From Anaerolineae bacterium (GTDB taxonomy: Bacteria; Chloroflexota; Anaerolineae; JAFGEY01), in assembly GCA_016931365.1 (NCBI GenBank), contig JAFGEY010000392.1, positions 1 to 15,770 of the forward strand: 15,770 nucleotides of DNA, written 5' to 3'. Below the pieces are notes generated by a model. The model worked only from the letters and a program-made list of their open reading frames with translations, made no database searches and was not told the origin of the DNA. Positions 12,884-15,770 of the stretch are shown piece by piece. Numbering within the stretch: position 1 is the stretch's first letter; each line of letters opens with the position of its first letter. The translations under genes and the position numbers were made by a program.

Positions 12884-14442
12884 AGCGGATCTGCTTGTGA
12901 GACAAACAAAAGGGACGGGGCTTTTGCCTTGACCAGAGACGAGCCGTGTTGCGGCGTCGGTTCTGCCTCTTGTTGCCGTGATACGGGCACGAGTTGTCCC
13001 AGGTCATCTTGTAGGTCCAGGTCGAATTGGACCATCACACTGTGTACTGTCGGAGCGATGCTGTCCATAAAGGCGCGAGGATACAAGCCCAGCAGGATGA
13101 TCGCGATCAATAACGGAAGAACGATCCAAGTCTGGCGCGAGTGGGGGGCGTTCGCATCCGGGCGCGGCAGCGAATGCCACAGCCGCAGCAGCGCCCCGCC
13201 GGCGATCAACAAGACCAACACGGTGGCGATGTAAAACGCCCAATCCAGCACAGCATTGATCCCCGTCGATGCACTGATCTGCCAGTGCCAGCGCAAGAGG
13301 CCCATCAGCCAGGCACTCAGGCCGGGAAAGCCGGCCAATCCGGGCACGCCAAGGGCGGTCAGAAATCCCACCGCCAGGACAGCTTGCTTGAGCCGTAAAG
13401 TGCGGGGACTGGGCGGGATCAACAACACGCTCAGGCCGATCGCCCGTCCGATCAGCCGCAAAATAACCCCCTGTATGCCCAGTTGGTGCAGGCTGAATAT
13501 GCCCATGATATCCAGACCGACCTGAGAGACGGCCCAGCAGGTCAACGTTGTGGCCCAATCGTCCGTGGCGAGCATCGCCAGCGCATTCCAGGCTGCTATG
13601 ACAAGGCCGACGATCATCATCAGCGGTGCAAAGCTCGTTACTGCCAGCGGAAACGCCAGCAGACAAAAACGTACCATCCCGTACATTCCCAGCGTGCACA
13701 GCAGCCCATTGATGAGCAGGTAGGTCGATGGCGAGAAGGGTTGTCGTATGCCGGCGCGTCTCAACTGGCGTTGGAAGCCCATGCTCATTAGCCCCATCGC
13801 GACGATGGTCGCCCCAAATAGCCCGGTTTGTGCCCACCACGCATTCGCCGTAAATGCCTGCCCGCCAATCACAGCGAAAAGCAAGACGATCACAACGCCC
13901 GTCAGCAAGAAATGCGGGGATGTTACGACGGTTCGGATCAAAGGCGTAGATTCTTGCTTTGTGATTCCGGGATCGCAACTGATCGCGCAGGTGGCTGCCA
14001 ATAGCGCCAGCGATCCAAAGGCGGCAAACAAAAATAGATCGAGCGCGACCAATGCACCGAGCATGCCCGTCTCAAAAGCGAGCATCCAGGCCATTTGGGC
14101 TTTGCTCTCCTGCGCCCAGGCTCTGAGCAGAATCAGCGGCGTCAAGAGCGTGGTCAGCATAACCAGATGCAGGTTGATCCCGTCTACACCGAGATAATAC
14201 CGGAAACCGAGCATCGGCAGCCAGAGAATAGGCCCTTCGACGAACTGGAGCACTGCGTCGGGATCGTTGACCCAACCCATATAGAGAAACAACGAGATGA
14301 AAAATGTGGCTGCTGCGATCAAAAAGGCCAGCCAGCGCCATGCATCGGCTCGCCGGGCAGGAATAAACCACACCATCAGCGCGCCCAGACCAGTTACAAA
14401 GAGGATGAGCGCAAGTAGTGGAAATCCGCCGAGTTGATTCAT
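12871..14442 (-). CDS. NuoM-like proton-translocating subunit paralogue, active residues apparently lost
   Basis: A 523-residue multi-helix membrane protein. The segment GPILWLPMLGFRYYLGVDGI at ~70-89 and the VALDLFLF helix are classical NuoM. However, the essential TM5 Glu (FWE) is replaced: AAFGSLALL puts Ser at 144. The segment that normally holds Lys234 and the HTWLPDAH..APT motif reads MGLMSMGFQRQLRRAGIRQP, and the second Lys (LLK) aligns with Thr in GLLCTLGMYG. All three charged residues needed for pumping in the E. coli subunit are therefore absent by eye alignment. The family otherwise moves protons in respiratory complex I. It lies 6 bases after the zinc-ribbon gene and overlaps the nuoN-like gene, an operon without other nuo genes. 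Confidence 0.78.
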   Translation of the reverse strand: MNQLGGFPLLALILFVTGLGALMVWFIPARRADAWRWLAFLIAAATFFISLFLYMGWVNDPDAVLQFVEGPILWLPMLGFRYYLGVDGINLHLVMLTTLLTPLILLRAWAQESKAQMAWMLAFETGMLGALVALDLFLFAAFGSLALLAATCAISCDPGITKQESTPLIRTVVTSPHFLLTGVVIVLLFAVIGGQAFTANAWWAQTGLFGATIVAMGLMSMGFQRQLRRAGIRQPFSPSTYLLINGLLCTLGMYGMVRFCLLAFPLAVTSFAPLMMIVGLVIAAWNALAMLATDDWATTLTCWAVSQVGLDIMGIFSLHQLGIQGVILRLIGRAIGLSVLLIPPSPRTLRLKQAVLAVGFLTALGVPGLAGFPGLSAWLMGLLRWHWQISASTGINAVLDWAFYIATVLVLLIAGGALLRLWHSLPRPDANAPHSRQTWIVLPLLIAIILLGLYPRAFMDSIAPTVHSVMVQFDLDLQDDLGQLVPVSRQQEAEPTPQHGSSLVKAKAPSLLFVSQADPLWPH

Positions 14443-14448
14443 CGTATT

Positions 14449-15159
14449 TTACTCACTTGGTACATAAAGGATGCGATCGCATCCGTTGCAATAGATCAGT
14501 TCGTCGGTGTCTCTGGCTTTGTCGATCAAATTGGCGGGCACCTGAACGTGGCAGGTCTGGCAGTCTTGACTCCGGATCGTCGTCACCGCGATGCCTTTCC
14601 GCACCTTGCGGAGCGATTCGTATTCTTCAAGCGTATCTGGCGGCACCTTGGCTACAAGCGCCTTATGCCTGGCGAGTAATTGGGCCAGTTCTTGTCGCAG
14701 TTCGTCATACTCTTGGACCAGTTCGGCGTTTTCAGCGCGCCAGGTCGCTTCGACGACAGTCAGTTCCTCGTTGGCAATTGCAGCGTGCGTGGTCAGCTCG
14801 TCCGCCTTGACCATCGCCTCCAGCACTTTTTCCTCCACTGAGATTTTGCGGCGTTGGAGGTATTGGTTTTCTTTCTGCAAGTCGCTCAACTCTTTGGGCG
14901 ACTTGACGCGTCCACTGTATAGCGTTTCCTCGGTCTCCTTTTGTTTGGAGATCACCGCCTCTACATCAAGTTCACAATCGCGCAGCGTGATACGCCACTT
15001 GTTCAATTCATCTTGCGCCGCTTGGCAAGCCTTGCGCGCCTGTAAAAGCGTTTCACTTTCACCCAGACTGGCTTTGACCGTTTGATAGCGGTGATTCAGT
15101 GTGCTGATGCGTGTATCAAAGCGCTGCAATTGGTAGAGCAATTCGACTCGTCGAGACAT
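14449..15159 (-). CDS. coiled-coil C4-type zinc-ribbon protein (CT398/zf-RING_7 family)
   Basis: The 236-residue protein has a long N-terminal coiled-coil hairpin (residues ~1-185, rich in Glu, Lys, Leu) with the family block GRVKSPKELSDLQKENQYLQ near 83-102. A C-terminal zinc ribbon follows with CQTC (Cys200, Cys203) and CNGC (Cys224, Cys227), then RILYVPSE. The family is widespread in bacteria and probably binds nucleic acid or partner proteins; its exact role is unsettled. AAGGAG lies 5 bases before ATG 15159. It is the first gene of the operon with the NuoM- and NuoN-like genes. The 15160-15253 leader holds a possible minus-strand TATAAA (15204-15209) but no convincing -35. Confidence 0.88.
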   Translation of the reverse strand: MSRRVELLYQLQRFDTRISTLNHRYQTVKASLGESETLLQARKACQAAQDELNKWRITLRDCELDVEAVISKQKETEETLYSGRVKSPKELSDLQKENQYLQRRKISVEEKVLEAMVKADELTTHAAIANEELTVVEATWRAENAELVQEYDELRQELAQLLARHKALVAKVPPDTLEEYESLRKVRKGIAVTTIRSQDCQTCHVQVPANLIDKARDTDELIYCNGCDRILYVPSE

Positions 15160-15253
15160 ATAAGCTCCTTGGGGATTGACGGCTGGATGCGCTCCCCGAA
15201 CTCTTTATACTGCGACCATTTGAGAGAGGGGCGTTTGGACGTCAATTCTGAAC

Positions 15254-15281
15254 AAAAAAGCCCGTGACTTGGCACGGGCTT
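15254..15281 (-). terminator. minus-strand Rho-independent terminator after the YtxH gene
   Basis: AAGCCCGTG (15258-15266) and CACGGGCTT (15273-15281) form a 9-bp stem; on the minus strand six T residues follow (15254-15259). It separates the YtxH gene from the zinc-ribbon operon. The 15282-15398 stretch before it holds nothing recognisable. Confidence 0.8.
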
Positions 15282-15398
15282 GGCAAAGCAAGACAAGAAG
15301 GCACATCACAATCCGTTTGGGGTGATGCGTCAAGTCGTTTTTCAGCTACGTCTGGAGCAACAAAATCAAACCTGGACATTAGAATCATCTTGCACGGG

Positions 15399-15644
15399 CT
15401 AATCTTTTTCTTGTTGCTCGAGTGGGAGTGGAATTCGGATCGCCGCCTTGTATTCTGCTTCCAGCGCGGCGCGTCGATCCATCCGGGCCTGCTTGCCTGC
15501 CTCGATAATCTCCTGAACTTGATTTGAGATCATTTTGCGCGCGTCTGCGCCGGAATGAGGAGCAAGCAGCAATGTTACGGCGGCTCCGGCAAGTGCGCCG
15601 CTAAACAGACCCAAGATAAAGTTGAATATCTGATTTTTGTCCAT
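15399..15644 (-). CDS. YtxH-type small membrane protein
   Basis: An 81-residue protein starting MDKNQIFNFILGLFSGALAG. A single hydrophobic segment (~residues 7-28) with small-residue Gly/Ala spacing is followed by LLLAPHSGADARKMI, the typical YtxH block, and a charged amphipathic helix. The family is associated with envelope or stress functions, without a defined activity. ATG 15644 is preferred over the GTG at 15656 because GGAG lies 6 bases before it. It ends in a terminator at 15254-15281. Confidence 0.8.
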   Translation of the reverse strand: MDKNQIFNFILGLFSGALAGAAVTLLLAPHSGADARKMISNQVQEIIEAGKQARMDRRAALEAEYKAAIRIPLPLEQQEKD

Positions 15645-15686
15645 ATCGATCTCCACTCTGTTGTTTGGTGCACTAGGAGCAACACT

Positions 15687-15770
15687 TTACAAATAAGCGC
15701 CGCTGGTCGAGTAGGGCCACGCATTTTGGCCCGTATCGAGACCCAGGCGCGGCCCGAACAAGCGAATTTC
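15687..15770 (-). CDS. unrecognised protein, C-terminal 27 residues
   Basis: On the minus strand a frame is open from the window edge to TAA at 15687-15689. It encodes EIRLFGPRLGLDTGQNAWPY and then STSGAYL. It ends 42 bases before the YtxH start codon, a normal gene spacing. The piece is too short to name and the call rests on codon style and spacing only. Confidence 0.4.
   Translation of the reverse strand, partial: EIRLFGPRLGLDTGQNAWPYSTSGAYL

Overview
The window is GC-rich and gene-dense. Its content (long-type PPi-PFK, NACHT fused to an FGE/C-type-lectin domain, GxxExxY remnant, LarB/LarC, NuoM/NuoN paralogues, and many short palindromes inside genes) suggests a Chloroflexota bacterium, perhaps Anaerolineae- or Caldilineae-like. 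That placement is inferred from protein style only; there is no rRNA or tRNA in the window.

Left part (1-5250). The window opens with the 3' end of a 6-phosphofructokinase gene and a terminator. An ANT(6)-type aminoglycoside nucleotidyltransferase gene lies on the minus strand. A strong promoter then drives a 71-residue stub of a P-loop ATPase that overlaps larB. Between larB and larC sits a decayed GxxExxY gene inside inverted copies of a short repeat. larC is intact and is followed by a perfect palindrome and a family 2 glycosyltransferase.

Centre (5251-9112). The most notable locus is a 1046-residue protein with two N-terminal membrane segments, a NACHT NTPase and a C-terminal FGE/C-type-lectin domain. 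Its last ~45 residues look like the variable region of a diversity-generating retroelement (DGR), with a hairpin directly after it. A reverse transcriptase of unmistakable DGR type begins 210 bases downstream but stops after ~90 residues at a palindrome, losing its catalytic core. No template repeat is visible. It reads as a DGR whose target survives while the mutagenic machinery has decayed or been lost locally. A terminator closes the unit.

Right part (9113-15770). A patatin-like lipase and a lipoprotein with a sulfite-oxidase-type molybdopterin domain form a plus-strand pair. They converge on a minus-strand operon of a coiled-coil zinc-ribbon protein, a NuoM-like and a NuoN-like protein. 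By eye both Nuo paralogues lack the Glu and Lys residues used in proton pumping. A small YtxH-type membrane protein and the last 27 codons of an unrecognised gene, both on the minus strand, close the window.

A theme across the window is that palindromes and low-complexity repeats lie in frame inside otherwise conserved proteins (LarC, glycosyltransferase, NACHT protein, patatin, NuoN-like), as if small repeat elements have colonised coding sequence.
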